From: CADEEN01 sp963816315
Lineage (GTDB): Bacteria > Pseudomonadota > Gammaproteobacteria > Burkholderiales > Burkholderiaceae_C
Reading direction: 5' to 3'
DNA: 64,000 nt
NCBI GenBank assembly: GCA_963816315.1
Contig: CAWFJZ010000004.1
Coordinates: 1 to 64,000, forward strand
A model generated the notes under the pieces. The model worked only from the letters and a program-made list of their open reading frames with translations, did no database searches and had not been told where the DNA came from. This document shows, in pieces, positions 35,276-44,545 of this stretch (positions within the stretch are counted from its first letter, which is position 1; every line of letters begins with the position of its first letter). Made by a program: the position numbers and the translations under genes.

Positions 35276-36656
35276 TCAGGCCTCGCTCGAAGCTTCTTCG
35301 AGCTTGCGATACAGGCTCGACAGGCCGATGCCCAGGCGTTGCGCGGCGGCGCGGCGGTCACCGGCGGCGTCGTCGATCGCGCGGCGGATCAGCGAGACTT
35401 CGAAGCGGCGCAGGCGCTCGCGCAGCGTGCCTTCGCCGCTGTTGGCGCCGCCCTCGTCGCCGCCGCCGCTGCCGACGCGCGCCACTTCGGGTGGCAGGTC
35501 GGCAACGTGGATGTGGCCGCCGTCGGCGAGGATCGCCGCGCGGTGCAGCACGTTCTCCAACTGCCGCACGTTGCCGGGCCAGTCGAAGGCCACCAGCAGC
35601 TCTTCGGCTTCGGCATCGATCTCCAGCTTGGGCGCGCCGGGAGATTGCACGCGCCGCGCCAGCAGGTGCTTGATCAGGGCCGGCAGATCGCTGCGCCGCT
35701 CGCGCAGCGGTGGCATGGGAATCTGGAACATCGACAAACGGAAGAACAGGTCTTCGCGGAAGCGCTGCTCGCGCACCATCGCCGGCAGCTCGCGGTTGGT
35801 CGCAGCGACGATGCGCACGTCGATCTTGCGCATGGCTTCGCCGCCGATCGCGCGCACCTCCTTCGATTCGAGCACGTGCAGCAGCTTGGTCTGCATCGAC
35901 AGCGGCAGCTCGCCGATTTCGTCGAGGAAGATCGTGCCGTGGTCGGCCTGCGCGAACAGGCCCTTGCGCGCGCGGTCGGCGCTCGTGAATGCGCCCTTGG
36001 TGTGGCCGAAGAGTTCACTCTCGATCAGCGTCTCGGGGATGGCGCCGCAGTTGACCGAGACGAAGGGCCCGTCACGCCGAGCCGAGAGTTCGTGCAGGCG
36101 GCGTGCGGCCACGCCCTTGCCGGTGCCGCTCTCGCCGCTGATCAGCACCGTGCTGTCGGTCGGGGCGACGCGCGTGATCAGCCGCTCGACGCTTTGCATC
36201 GCCGGTGAGCTGAACGCGAAGGCCGCGTCGTCGCCGCCCAGCACCATGCGGCGCAGCGTGCGGTTTTCTTCACGCAGGCCGCGCACGGCGTCGATCTGTT
36301 CGAGCCGGCGCAGGATCTCTTCGTTGTGCACGGGCTTGGTGATGTAGTCCCAGGCGCCGGCCTTGATGGCGTCGATGGCGGAATCGACCGAGGCGAACGC
36401 AGTCACCATGATGAAGGTCGCGCTGTGCCCGCGCGCGCGGGCCAGCTTGATCAACTCGATGCCGTCGGTGATCGGCATGAAGACATCGCACAGCACGACG
36501 TTCGAACGCGGTCTTGTCGAGCTTGGCCAGCGCCTCGTTGGCCGAGCCTGCACTCTCCACCGGGTAGCCGGCCTTGCTCAGCGCTGCGCTGAGGACCTGG
36601 CGTATCGCCGGCTCGTCATCGACGACGAGCACCTGCAACTCGGGCATGCCGTTCAT
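35276..36656 (-). CDS. Sigma54-dependent response regulator (NtrC family), one indel
   Basis: An enhancer-binding protein of about 459 residues: receiver domain (LQVLVVDDEPAIRQVLSAAL ... VVLCDVFMPITDG, with the phospho-Asp), AAA+ domain with Walker A GESGTGKG and Walker B GTIFLDEIGELP, and a C-terminal Fis-type helix-turn-helix (AAAQRLGIGLSSLYRKL). The sigma54-contact loop reads GAFTSA rather than the usual GAFTGA. One extra base near 36503 (expected KTAFDVVLCDV) splits the receiver. It follows the kinase gene with an ATGA overlap. Candidate regulator of the sigma54 promoters found here. Confidence 0.9.
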
Positions 36657-38119
36657 GGCGGATTGTCATGGCTGTTCATGGGCAGAGCGAGCTTAATGTG
36701 GCTGCCCCCCGATGGGTCTTGACCAAACGCAAGCTGCGCGCCGAGCGGCGCCAGCGCGGCGCGGCCGAGCAACACGCCGCGTTGCACGTCTTCCTGCGTG
36801 AAATCGATCTGCGCAGGGAAGACGATCTCCAGCGCTACCGTAGCGTCGCCTCGCGACAGTGCGATGCACGGCGACGCGCGCAGCTGGCCTTGCGTGGCCA
36901 GCGCATCGCAGGCCAGCGTCAGCATCTGCACCAGCACGCGCTGCACCGCCTCGGCCGAGCCGTACACCGCGGGCAGGTCCGGCGGCGCCTGCACCGCGAA
37001 GACGAAGCCGCGGTAGCGGCGGTCGTAGCCCATCCACTGCAGCACGCGCCGCACCAGCGTCAGCAGGTCGATCCAGTCGCGCTGCGCCGGCTGCGGCGCC
37101 GCTGCGTCGGCCAGCCGCTGCGCCGCCTGGCCGGCGCGGTGGGCCTGCGCCAGGATGGTTTCGGCGTCCTCGGCCGCGGCCGCGTCATGGCGCTGCAGCG
37201 CGGCCGCCTTGAGCGCATCGGCCGTGCCGGCGATCACCGCCAGCGGGTTGTTGACCTCGTGCGCCATGCCGGCGGCGACGGCGCCCATGGCCAGCATCTT
37301 GTCCTGGTGCGCACTGCGTTGGCGGTCGAGCTCGATGCGCTGCTCGCGCTCGTCGAGGTCGGCGGACAAACGGTTGACGGCATGCATCAGGTGCCCGAGC
37401 TCATCGTCGCGCTGCACGTCGAGCGCCACGCCGCGCGTGCCGCCGACGATCTGCCGCGCGTGCGCTTCGAGGCGGCCGATGTCGCGCGCCAGCCGGGCGA
37501 AGAACCAGGCCGCGAGCGTGCCGAACAGCACCAGGCCGATCACCGACAGCAGCATCGTCTTCACGGTCACCGCGTCGTAGCTGCGCTGGTAGGTGGCGAT
37601 CGCGTTCTCGCGCTGCTCGGTCAGTCGCGCGCGGCGGATGTCGAGCTCGTCGGCGGCGCGCGCCATCGCTTCGCGCAGGTCGATCCAGGCGGCGCGCACC
37701 GGCTGCGCCTGCAGGCTGTCGTAGCTGCGCGCGATGGCGCGCTGCAGACGCGTGTAGCCGGGGTCGAACTCGTCCAACGCCGCGAACAGCTTGGCGCAGG
37801 ACTCCATGTACAGGCGCAGGTCGGCCGGCGGCGCGGCCGCTTCATGCTCGGCGTTGCTGGCCTCGTTGACATCGAGCAACGCGCTGCTGACTGCGGCTTC
37901 GGTCAACGCCAGCGCTTTCTCGTGGCGCGACAGCGCTTCGAGAGCGGTCACGCTGTCGTTGATGCGCATGCGCTCGCCCGCCACGTACAGGCCGGCGAGC
38001 ACCGTGTACAGCAGCAGCGCCAGCGTCGCCAACACGCCGCGCGCGCGCAGCGACTTGCGCACGGGCAGGGCAGCAGACGGTGGGTTCATGTTGCGGGCAG
38101 GCGGGAACGCGGATTGCAT
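36653..38119 (-). CDS. Membrane sensor histidine kinase with degenerate ATPase domain
   Basis: A protein of up to 488 residues with two membrane segments (VLATLALLLYTVLAGLYVA and MLLSVIGLVLFGTLAAWFF) flanking a periplasmic helical region of about 140 residues, then HAMP, then an NtrB-like phosphoacceptor motif GMAHEVNNPLAVIAG. The C-terminal ATPase part lacks the N-box Asn (QMLTLACDALA) and any DxGxG or GxGxG motif, though the frame is unbroken to its end. It may act as a phosphatase or need another kinase. Start is uncertain (38119 or the ATG at 38089); neither has a good ribosome site. Paired with the sigma54 regulator downstream. Confidence 0.85.
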   Translation of the reverse strand: MQSAFPPARNMNPPSAALPVRKSLRARGVLATLALLLYTVLAGLYVAGERMRINDSVTALEALSRHEKALALTEAAVSSALLDVNEASNAEHEAAAPPADLRLYMESCAKLFAALDEFDPGYTRLQRAIARSYDSLQAQPVRAAWIDLREAMARAADELDIRRARLTEQRENAIATYQRSYDAVTVKTMLLSVIGLVLFGTLAAWFFARLARDIGRLEAHARQIVGGTRGVALDVQRDDELGHLMHAVNRLSADLDEREQRIELDRQRSAHQDKMLAMGAVAAGMAHEVNNPLAVIAGTADALKAAALQRHDAAAAEDAETILAQAHRAGQAAQRLADAAAPQPAQRDWIDLLTLVRRVLQWMGYDRRYRGFVFAVQAPPDLPAVYGSAEAVQRVLVQMLTLACDALATQGQLRASPCIALSRGDATVALEIVFPAQIDFTQEDVQRGVLLGRAALAPLGAQLAFGQDPSGGSHIKLALPMNSHDNPP

Positions 38120-38146
38120 GGCACGGGAAACCGAAGGAGCTTTGCC

Positions 38147-38677
38147 ATGCTGCCGATGTTGCGCTCAATTGCTCTCATCGTCTTGTTGCTGCCGAGTGTC
38201 GCGGCGCGCGCCGACGCGCTGCAAGACGCGGCCACCGCCACCGCACGCAAGGACCACGCGAGCGCGCTGCGGTTGCTCGAACCGCTGGCGCGAGGCGGCA
38301 ATGCGCGCGCGCAGACACAACTGGCCACGCTGTACTACCACGGCCTGGGTGTTGCCGAGGACGACAAGGCGGCCGCGCAGTGGTACGAGCGCGCGGCGCG
38401 CCAGGGGCATGCGCCGGCGCAGTTTCTCCTGGCCAACATGTACGCCTACGGCCATGCGCAGGCGGCCGACGGCAGCGATGCGATGCGCCTGGCCGCGCAG
38501 TGGTACTTCGAGGCCGCGCGACAAGGCCATGCCGATGCGCAGTACGCGCTGGGCATCCTGTTTCTGGCCGGCAGCGGCGTGACGCAGAGCCCGGGCGAAG
38601 CGCGCAAGTGGTTTGCGCGCGCCGCGAAACAAGGCCATGCCGATGCGCAGACCTACCTGCGCAGCGCCAAGAAGTAG
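38147..38677 (+). CDS. Secreted Sel1-repeat protein
   Basis: A 176-residue protein with a signal peptide (MLPMLRSIALIVLLLPSVAARA) and three to four Sel1-like repeats (AQTQLATLYYHGLGVAEDDKA, AQFLLANMYAYG, AQYALGILFLAGSGVTQSP). These TPR-related solenoids mediate protein contacts. AAGGAG precedes the chosen ATG 38147. It stands alone on the plus strand, divergent from the kinase gene, and its TAG is directly adjacent to the stop of the convergent c-heme gene. Confidence 0.88.
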   Translation: MLPMLRSIALIVLLLPSVAARADALQDAATATARKDHASALRLLEPLARGGNARAQTQLATLYYHGLGVAEDDKAAAQWYERAARQGHAPAQFLLANMYAYGHAQAADGSDAMRLAAQWYFEAARQGHADAQYALGILFLAGSGVTQSPGEARKWFARAAKQGHADAQTYLRSAKK

Positions 38678-39253
38678 CTACAGCGGTTTCTTGTACGTGA
38701 CCGCGCCGCGCAACTTGCCGACCGTCAGGCCGACGGCCTTGTCGTGCGGGTACTCGTGCGCGAGCTGCTCGCGGATCGATTCCGAGATCTGTTCGGCCGG
38801 CCCGTGGCAGGCCATGCAGGCCTGCGCCATCGGCAGCGCGCGCATGTAGCGCAGGAACCTGCCGCTCGGCTCGGCGACGACTTCCCATTGCTCCATCGCG
38901 TCGGCCTTCTCGCCTTTGGCGATGCGCTCGTCGAACGCCATCAAGGTTTTCTGCTCCCAGGCATCGCCCCAGCCGAGCGCCGGGTTGCGCGGCGTCAGCG
39001 AGACGCGCGTCACACGCGCGCCGTACTTGCGCGACACGGCCGACGCGATCTCGGGCACGGTGTATTTGCAGACCACGATCGCGCGCAGCGGCCCGCTGGC
39101 TTCGATCGCCTTCAACAACTCGCTGCGCACGCTGGTCACCAGCTCGGTCGAGGCCTTGCGCGCGTCCTCCAACGCCGCACGCGGCGGCTCTTCGGTCTGC
39201 GCCGGGGCGGCCAAGCTGCAAGCGGCGAGCAAGAGGGCGGACAACCGGGTCAT
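38678..39253 (-). CDS. c-type heme protein of the DUF3365 (Tll0287-like) family
   Basis: A 191-residue protein with a signal peptide (MTRLSALLLAACSLAAPAQ) and a single heme motif CMACH near residue 144, preceded by the family features (CKYTVPEIASAVSRKYG, RVSLTPRNPALG, GDAWEQKTLMAF). Such proteins are periplasmic heme sensors or electron carriers; the exact role is unknown. It is the last gene after ccmI in a cytochrome-related run and may be read from the sigma54 match at 40629-40644. Confidence 0.88.
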   Translation of the reverse strand: MTRLSALLLAACSLAAPAQTEEPPRAALEDARKASTELVTSVRSELLKAIEASGPLRAIVVCKYTVPEIASAVSRKYGARVTRVSLTPRNPALGWGDAWEQKTLMAFDERIAKGEKADAMEQWEVVAEPSGRFLRYMRALPMAQACMACHGPAEQISESIREQLAHEYPHDKAVGLTVGKLRGAVTYKKPL

Positions 39254-39321
39254 GTTCGAGGTCGGGGTAGAGCGACCAACGCATTCTGTTCCCCCAACGC
39301 CTGCGCGGGCAAGCTGGTGCC

Positions 39322-40527
39322 TCAAGGCTGTACACGATCGATGACGATGCGCAAACCTTGCGCATCCGGTTTGACGACGGCGCTCTGGCCGAGCAGATCG
39401 CCCGCTTGCGGCGTCGCGTTGCCGGACTTCGAAACGCGCGCGCCGACGACCACCGCACCGAAGCCCGAGAGCTTCATCTGCGGCGACATCGCCATCGTGT
39501 CGTCGAGCGTGAACGTGGCCGGCAGTTGCGCGCTGCGCTTGACGATCGCCAGCGGCATGCGCGGGCCCTCGGCGGCGCGGGCGAAGATGAACAGCGTGTC
39601 GTCGGCGCCGACGCGCGCGGCCAGCTCCGCGCTGACGCTGACTTCGCCGCTGACGTTCGCGGCCGCGGCAGGCTTGGTATCGTTGGCCGCCACGAGCGCG
39701 CCGCCGTCGAGCGCGGCGGCTTCGGCGATGCTGTTGCCCACCGAGCGCGCGAGCGGCGACTCGGCCGGCACCTCGGCCAGCAGCCGCTGCCAGTAGCCGC
39801 GCGCCGCCGCATAGTCCTTGGCCTCGAAGGCCGCCGTGCCCGCGAGCGCGAGTGCCTTGACATGCTTCGGATCGGCATCGAGCGCGCGCTGGATCGTGCG
39901 CGCCGGCTCGCCGGCGAGCTTGCGGCCCTGCGCCATCGCCAGCACATCGGCCAGGTCGGCGAGCAGGCTCGCATTGCCCGGCGACAGCGCGTTGGCGCGT
40001 TGCAGTGCCGTGGCCGCGTCGCGGTGGCGGCCGAGCGCGACATACGAGCGGCCGAGCATCGTCCAGCCGTCGATGTCGTCGGGCTGCGCCTTCAGCCGAT
40101 CGGCGAGCGCGGCGACCATCTTCTGCACTTGGTCCGGGCTGGTGCTGTGTTGCGCCACGACGCTGGCCGACGACATCGCGGCCTGCGGGTCGCCGAGCCA
40201 CAGGTACAGCGACACGCTGGCGGCCGGCAGCAGCAGTGCGAGGGCCAGCGCCGTACGCCGCGCCGGCTGCGCCAAAGCCCTGCGTGCGGCGCCGGTGGAC
40301 TCTTCACGCGCGCGCTGGTCGATGTCGCGTCGCGCCGCGGCGAGCTGGTTCACATCGAGGCGGCCGCTCTCGACATCGGCCGCGGCCTCGCGCCACTGGT
40401 CGCGGTGCACAGCCAGCGCGGCCTCGCCGGCATCGACGCTGTCGGCGCGCGGGCGCAGCAGGCCGGGCAACAGCACCAGCAGCGCACCGACGGTGAACAT
40501 CGCGGCGACGATCCAGAAAACGAGCAT
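39322..40527 (-). CDS. ccmI: Cytochrome c biogenesis protein CcmI (CycH)
   Basis: A 401-residue protein of the system I heme-lyase complex that presents apocytochrome to CcmFH. Two N-terminal membrane segments (FWIVAAMFTVGALLVLLPGLL and TALALALLLPAASVSLYLWL) flank a Leu-zipper-like cytosolic loop; TPR repeats (DDIDGWTMLGRSYVALGRH) and the CycH-type C-terminal domain (FIFARAAEGPRMPLAIVKR) follow. Unusually it stands apart from ccmCDE, about 23 kb away, next to cytochrome genes. Confidence 0.93.
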   Translation of the reverse strand: MLVFWIVAAMFTVGALLVLLPGLLRPRADSVDAGEAALAVHRDQWREAAADVESGRLDVNQLAAARRDIDQRAREESTGAARRALAQPARRTALALALLLPAASVSLYLWLGDPQAAMSSASVVAQHSTSPDQVQKMVAALADRLKAQPDDIDGWTMLGRSYVALGRHRDAATALQRANALSPGNASLLADLADVLAMAQGRKLAGEPARTIQRALDADPKHVKALALAGTAAFEAKDYAAARGYWQRLLAEVPAESPLARSVGNSIAEAAALDGGALVAANDTKPAAAANVSGEVSVSAELAARVGADDTLFIFARAAEGPRMPLAIVKRSAQLPATFTLDDTMAMSPQMKLSGFGAVVVGARVSKSGNATPQAGDLLGQSAVVKPDAQGLRIVIDRVQP

Positions 40528-40628
40528 GGGGTTGGCCTTTGCCTGTGTCGAGCGCGGGAACCGCTTCCCGGAACTGAGAAGCCGAAGCAGCCCGCGCTGC
40601 AAGCACGCAGGCCGCCCGTGTCGGCACA

Positions 40629-40644
40629 TGCAAATCTGCGGCCA
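40629..40644 (-). promoter_or_regulatory. Sigma54-type promoter match before ccmI
   Basis: Minus-strand TGGCCGCAGATTTGCA: GG (40643-40642), ten bases, GC (40631-40630). The -12 element TTGCA is exact and TGGC of the -24 element matches, but CACG is changed. It lies in the 129-bp gap after the cytochrome b561 gene; expected leader to ccmI is about 90 bases. This is the weakest of the five matches. Confidence 0.4.
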
Positions 40645-40656
40645 GCCGAGGACTCG

Positions 40657-42159
40657 TTATTCGGCCGGCAATTGTTGTACGTAGGCCAGCACGTCAGTCG
40701 CCGCCTGCATCCCCAGGCCGCGCAGCGAGATCATCGGGGCGCCGGGGTGACCGTTGCGGATCTTGTGCAGCACCTCGATTGGCCCATTGCGCGCTTTGGT
40801 GCCGACATACATCGGCTTGCCCACGTAATTGGGGTCCGCCGAAGGACCGAGCTTGCGGGCCTTGCCTTCGAAGCCATGGCACGCCGCGCAGAGCGTCTGG
40901 AAGAGATTGCGGCCGTTGACCGCATTGCCCTTGACCTCGCCGTTCGGGTAGAAGTGCTGCGCAACGCTGTGCTGGCCTTGCGAGACGAAGGCCGCGAGGC
41001 GCCGTTTGGCGTGGCCCGGAATGAGGTCGTCGGTGAACAGGTGCGTGTCGTTCTCCAGAATGGCCACCACCTCTTCGACCGAGCGGCCGCGCGCGCGCTG
41101 CAGCCCGCGGATGCCGGTCGCCCCGGGCCCCGACTTCAAAAGCCCGTCGCGCCCCATGTAGTCCCAGCCGTGGCAGGTCTTGCAGCGCCACGTCTCGGCG
41201 CCGCTGGCATTGGTGTTTTCGGCCGGCCACGACGGGTGATTGCTGGTCGGCCCCTTCTTGCCGAGCGCGGCGTACCAGCGGTCGTAGAGCCGCCCGCCGC
41301 TGGCCAGGATCCAGAGCTGCGAGGGCTGTTCGGGCCCGCCCGTCATGTAGTCCTGCAGGTCCACCACCTGTCGCGGTGGCGCAGGCGCCGCCAGTGCCTG
41401 TGTCGGCACGAGCGGGACCTCATCGACCATGCCTGCCGTCGGCACGGCGGCCGGCGCCTGGCCGCTCGTCGAAACCCAGCCATAGACGGCGCCGCCGGCG
41501 GCCAGGATCGACAGCACGAAGAGCCCCTCCGCGCCCTTCACACGAAACTCGAGCCGCTCGTTCTGCGACGCGGCTGCGCGGCCTTTGGGCACCTGCTTCT
41601 GCCCGGAGAACATCGAGCGGATGAGGTTTTCCTGGTGCAGCCAGCTCGATATCAGCGCGCCGAGCACGTGCAGCGGCACCAGCACCAGCAGCGAATCGGC
41701 GGCAACGCTGTGCACCTGCTCGACCCAGTCGATGCCGAAGAACCGGTTCGTCTGCATCATGACGCCGCTGACGGCAATCGTCAGCAGCACGGCGAGCAGG
41801 ATCAGGATCATCAGCGCGCCGGCCGGGTTGTGTCCGGCGTAGTGCGCCGGCCGCAGACGGGCGATGCCGGCCATGTAGCCGGCGACGCTGGACGGCCCGC
41901 GCACGAAATCGCGGAAGCGCGCATGGCGCGTGCCGATGAATCCCCAGACGAGGCGAAACGCGATCAGGCCGGCGACCGCGTAGCCGACGATCTCGTGCAG
42001 CCGGTCGCCGGTGCCGCCGCTGATCCAGGCCGTCACCACCCCGCCGACGAGCGACCAGTGGAAGATCCGAACGGCTGCGTCCCAGACGGGCACCGAAGCC
42101 GTCGGCGCTTCGGCGCCGACGGCTTCGGCAGAGGATGGCTGTTGCCCAGCGTCAAGCAC
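40657..42159 (-). CDS. Cytochrome b561-diheme cytochrome c fusion
   Basis: A 500-residue membrane protein. Residues about 25-180 are a four-helix cytochrome b561-type domain (WDAAVRIFHWSLVGGVVTAW, QVHSVAADSLLVLVPLHVLGA with heme-b His candidates). A fifth hydrophobic segment (GLFVLSILAAGGAVYGWVS) leads to a periplasmic C-terminal half with two c-heme motifs, CKTCH and CAACH. This architecture moves electrons between quinol and periplasmic c hemes. A PepSY gene precedes it by 16 bases, and ccmI follows. Confidence 0.9.
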   Translation of the reverse strand: MLDAGQQPSSAEAVGAEAPTASVPVWDAAVRIFHWSLVGGVVTAWISGGTGDRLHEIVGYAVAGLIAFRLVWGFIGTRHARFRDFVRGPSSVAGYMAGIARLRPAHYAGHNPAGALMILILLAVLLTIAVSGVMMQTNRFFGIDWVEQVHSVAADSLLVLVPLHVLGALISSWLHQENLIRSMFSGQKQVPKGRAAASQNERLEFRVKGAEGLFVLSILAAGGAVYGWVSTSGQAPAAVPTAGMVDEVPLVPTQALAAPAPPRQVVDLQDYMTGGPEQPSQLWILASGGRLYDRWYAALGKKGPTSNHPSWPAENTNASGAETWRCKTCHGWDYMGRDGLLKSGPGATGIRGLQRARGRSVEEVVAILENDTHLFTDDLIPGHAKRRLAAFVSQGQHSVAQHFYPNGEVKGNAVNGRNLFQTLCAACHGFEGKARKLGPSADPNYVGKPMYVGTKARNGPIEVLHKIRNGHPGAPMISLRGLGMQAATDVLAYVQQLPAE

Positions 42160-42175
42160 TGCGGGCCCTTGGCGT

Positions 42176-42457
42176 TTACTTGACGACGGTCTGCACGAGC
42201 TTCAGGCTCACCGGGTCGTAGAACAGCTCGAGGTTCTTGCCGTCCTTCACCGTGTACACCTCGTAGCAGTTGCCGTCCGTGATCTTGGAGCGGCGCACCT
42301 CATGGCCGGCGGCTTTGGCGGCGGCTTCGGCGTCCGCCTGCGGCTTCCAGGTCGATTTGTCGGCGCTGGTGCACGCCACCTTGCCGTCGGCCAGCGCGGG
42401 TGAAGCGCCAAAGCTCAGTGCCAAGCCGGCGGCGATGGCCAGATAACGAATATTCAT
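42176..42457 (-). CDS. PepSY-domain small periplasmic protein
   Basis: A 93-residue protein with a signal peptide (NIRYLAIAAGLALSFGASPALA) and a single PepSY-like domain (EAAAKAAGHEVRRSKITDGNCYEVY, then DGKNLELFYDPVSLKLV). Single-PepSY proteins often accompany b-type cytochromes, as here. First gene of the minus-strand b561 operon; AGGACC serves as ribosome site. Two Cys in the mature part could form a disulfide. Confidence 0.85.
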   Translation of the reverse strand: MNIRYLAIAAGLALSFGASPALADGKVACTSADKSTWKPQADAEAAAKAAGHEVRRSKITDGNCYEVYTVKDGKNLELFYDPVSLKLVQTVVK

Positions 42458-42649
42458 GGGTGTTGGTCCTGTTTGGAGGTTGGGTTGCTGCCACTTCGGG
42501 TGACGGTGGCTCGCTGCATAGAGCGGCTAGTACCCGTTCAGATACACCGATCTCGGACAAAAGTTTGACCGGGAGCCGCAGGCCGCGTGAACCCTGCGCG
42601 AGGCAGATCGGCGATCATCCGCCCCTCTTGACGCCCAGGGAGCAAAGCC

Positions 42650-42979
42650 ATGCCCGATGTCCGCCTGCCGCTGTCCGGCGATGTGATGCAGTCGATCAAC
42701 CCTTGGAGCTGGTACCTCAGCTCGGTGGGCGGCCAGTTCGGCCTGGTCAACATCAACCTCGGCAAGAGCGCCGACCCGGCCCTCGAACAGCAGATCCTCG
42801 ACGAGGTGGGCAGCTATGGCCGCCAGCTCGGGCGTCTGGGCGAGGCGCTCGCGGTGCTGCTGAAGCACCTCGATCCGGCCGTGCTGAATGACGACGAAAA
42901 GAAGACGATCTGGGCCTTCGAGGCGCAGATGACCGAGATCGAACGCCTGAAGGCCGGACGCCGCGGCGCCGCGGCCTGA
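42650..42979 (+). CDS. Hypothetical 109-residue protein
   Basis: A soluble protein with AGGGAGC upstream of ATG 42650. It starts MPDVRLPLSGDVMQSINPWS and continues with a helical, Leu/Glu/Asp-rich part (ALEQQILDEVGSYGRQLGRL). I recognise no family. Codon use fits a real gene. It lies 54 bases before the PHB depolymerase on the same strand; a connection to polyester metabolism is only suggested by position. Confidence 0.7.
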   Translation: MPDVRLPLSGDVMQSINPWSWYLSSVGGQFGLVNINLGKSADPALEQQILDEVGSYGRQLGRLGEALAVLLKHLDPAVLNDDEKKTIWAFEAQMTEIERLKAGRRGAAA

Positions 42980-43033
42980 AACCCGGCCGCGGCAGCGGCG
43001 CCAGGCTCGCCAGAAGCCACCAGGAGACAAACC

Positions 43034-44524
43034 ATGACGATCCTTCGACGGTTCACGCGCACCACGATGGCCGCCTTGCTGTTCGCAGCGGGCACGGCGC
43101 AGGCCGCCGCCGCGTTGCCCTCGCTCAACATCGACCGCAGCCAGATCAGCGTCTCGGGCCTGTCGTCGGGCGGCTTCATGGCCAACCAGTTGGGCTACGC
43201 CTACTCGGCCACCTTCAGCGGCGTGGGCGTGTTCGCCGGCGGGCCCTACATGTGCGCCGGACACAGCAACTACACGGCGTGCATGTACGGCGCCACCATC
43301 AGCGCCGGCATGCTGTCCACGATGCAGGCCGACCTCAACAACTGGAGCGGCACCGCCATCGACGACAAGGCCGGCGTGGCGGCGCAGAAGATCTACCTCT
43401 TCGTCGGCAGCAGCGACTTCACCGTCGGCCCGAACCCGATGAACGGCGTCAACACGCAGTACCGGAACAACGGCGTGACGGCCGCCAACCTGAGCTACGT
43501 GCAGCGCAGCGGCACCGCGCACACCTTCCCCACCGACTTCGACAGCACCGGCAACAACGCCTGCGGCAGCTCGGCCTCGCCCTACATCAGCAACTGCGGC
43601 TTCGACGGCGCCGGCGCCGCATTGACCAAGTTCTACGGCGCGCTCAACGCCCGCAACAACGCACCGGCCGCGGCCAACTACATCGAGTTCGACCAGACCG
43701 CCTTCACCGCCAACCCCGGCATGGCCGCGACCGGCTGGGTCTATGTGCCGGCCTCTTGCGCCGCGGGCGGCTCTTGCCGGCTGCACGTGGCGCTGCACGG
43801 CTGCCAGCAGAACACGGCCACCATCGGCGACAAGTTCGTCAAGAACACCGGCTACACGCGCTGGGCCGACAGCAACCACATCGTCGTGCTGTTCCCGCAA
43901 ACGAAGGTCGACAACACCAGCCGCGCCACGGCGGCCAGCGGCTCGCTGGCCAACCCCAACGGCTGCTGGGACTGGATCGGCTGGTACGGCAGCAACTTCG
44001 CGCAGCGCGCGGGCACGCAGGCCACGGCGATCAAGGCGATGGTCGATCGGCTGGCCGCGGGCTCGACCGGCGGCGGCAGCCTGCCCGCGCCGGCCGGCGT
44101 CACCACGTCCGGCGCGACCGCCAGCAGCATGGTGATCGGCTGGGCGGCCGTCAGCGGTGCGGCGGGCTACAACATCTACCGCGACGGCAACAAGATCAAT
44201 GCATCGACGATCGCCGCCACCAGCACCACCGACACCGGCCTGGCCGCCGCCACCACCTACCGCTGGACCGTGGCCGCGGTTGACGCCGGCGGCGTGCAGG
44301 GTGCGCTCTCGGCCCCGGCCAGCGGCACCACCACCGGCACCGCGGCGGCCGTCTGTTTCACCGCATCGAACCATGCCCATGTCTCGGCCGGCCGCGCGCA
44401 TGTCAGCGGCGGCTATGCGCTGGCCAACGGCTCGAACCAGAACATGGGACTGTGGAACGTGTTCGTGACCACCACGCTGAAGCGGACGGGCACGAACTAC
44501 TACGTCATCGGCAGCTGCCCCTGA
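43034..44524 (+). CDS. Extracellular poly(3-hydroxybutyrate) depolymerase
   Basis: Hydrolyses extracellular PHB. The 496-residue protein has a signal peptide (cut near AQA-A, residue 25) and a type 2 catalytic domain with the lipase box GLSSG close to the N-terminus (Ser44), as expected for this circularly permuted type. Further catalytic regions are VGSSDFTVGPNPMNG and ALHGCQQN with oxyanion-type residues. A fibronectin type III linker (about 355-435, AGYNIYRDGNKI) and a C-terminal substrate-binding domain (CFTASNHAHVSAGRAH ... YYVIGSC) follow. The domain order matches characterised secreted depolymerases. Confidence 0.93.
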   Translation: MTILRRFTRTTMAALLFAAGTAQAAAALPSLNIDRSQISVSGLSSGGFMANQLGYAYSATFSGVGVFAGGPYMCAGHSNYTACMYGATISAGMLSTMQADLNNWSGTAIDDKAGVAAQKIYLFVGSSDFTVGPNPMNGVNTQYRNNGVTAANLSYVQRSGTAHTFPTDFDSTGNNACGSSASPYISNCGFDGAGAALTKFYGALNARNNAPAAANYIEFDQTAFTANPGMAATGWVYVPASCAAGGSCRLHVALHGCQQNTATIGDKFVKNTGYTRWADSNHIVVLFPQTKVDNTSRATAASGSLANPNGCWDWIGWYGSNFAQRAGTQATAIKAMVDRLAAGSTGGGSLPAPAGVTTSGATASSMVIGWAAVSGAAGYNIYRDGNKINASTIAATSTTDTGLAAATTYRWTVAAVDAGGVQGALSAPASGTTTGTAAAVCFTASNHAHVSAGRAHVSGGYALANGSNQNMGLWNVFVTTTLKRTGTNYYVIGSCP

Positions 44525-44545
44525 CTCAAGTCTCTGCCACGGCCT

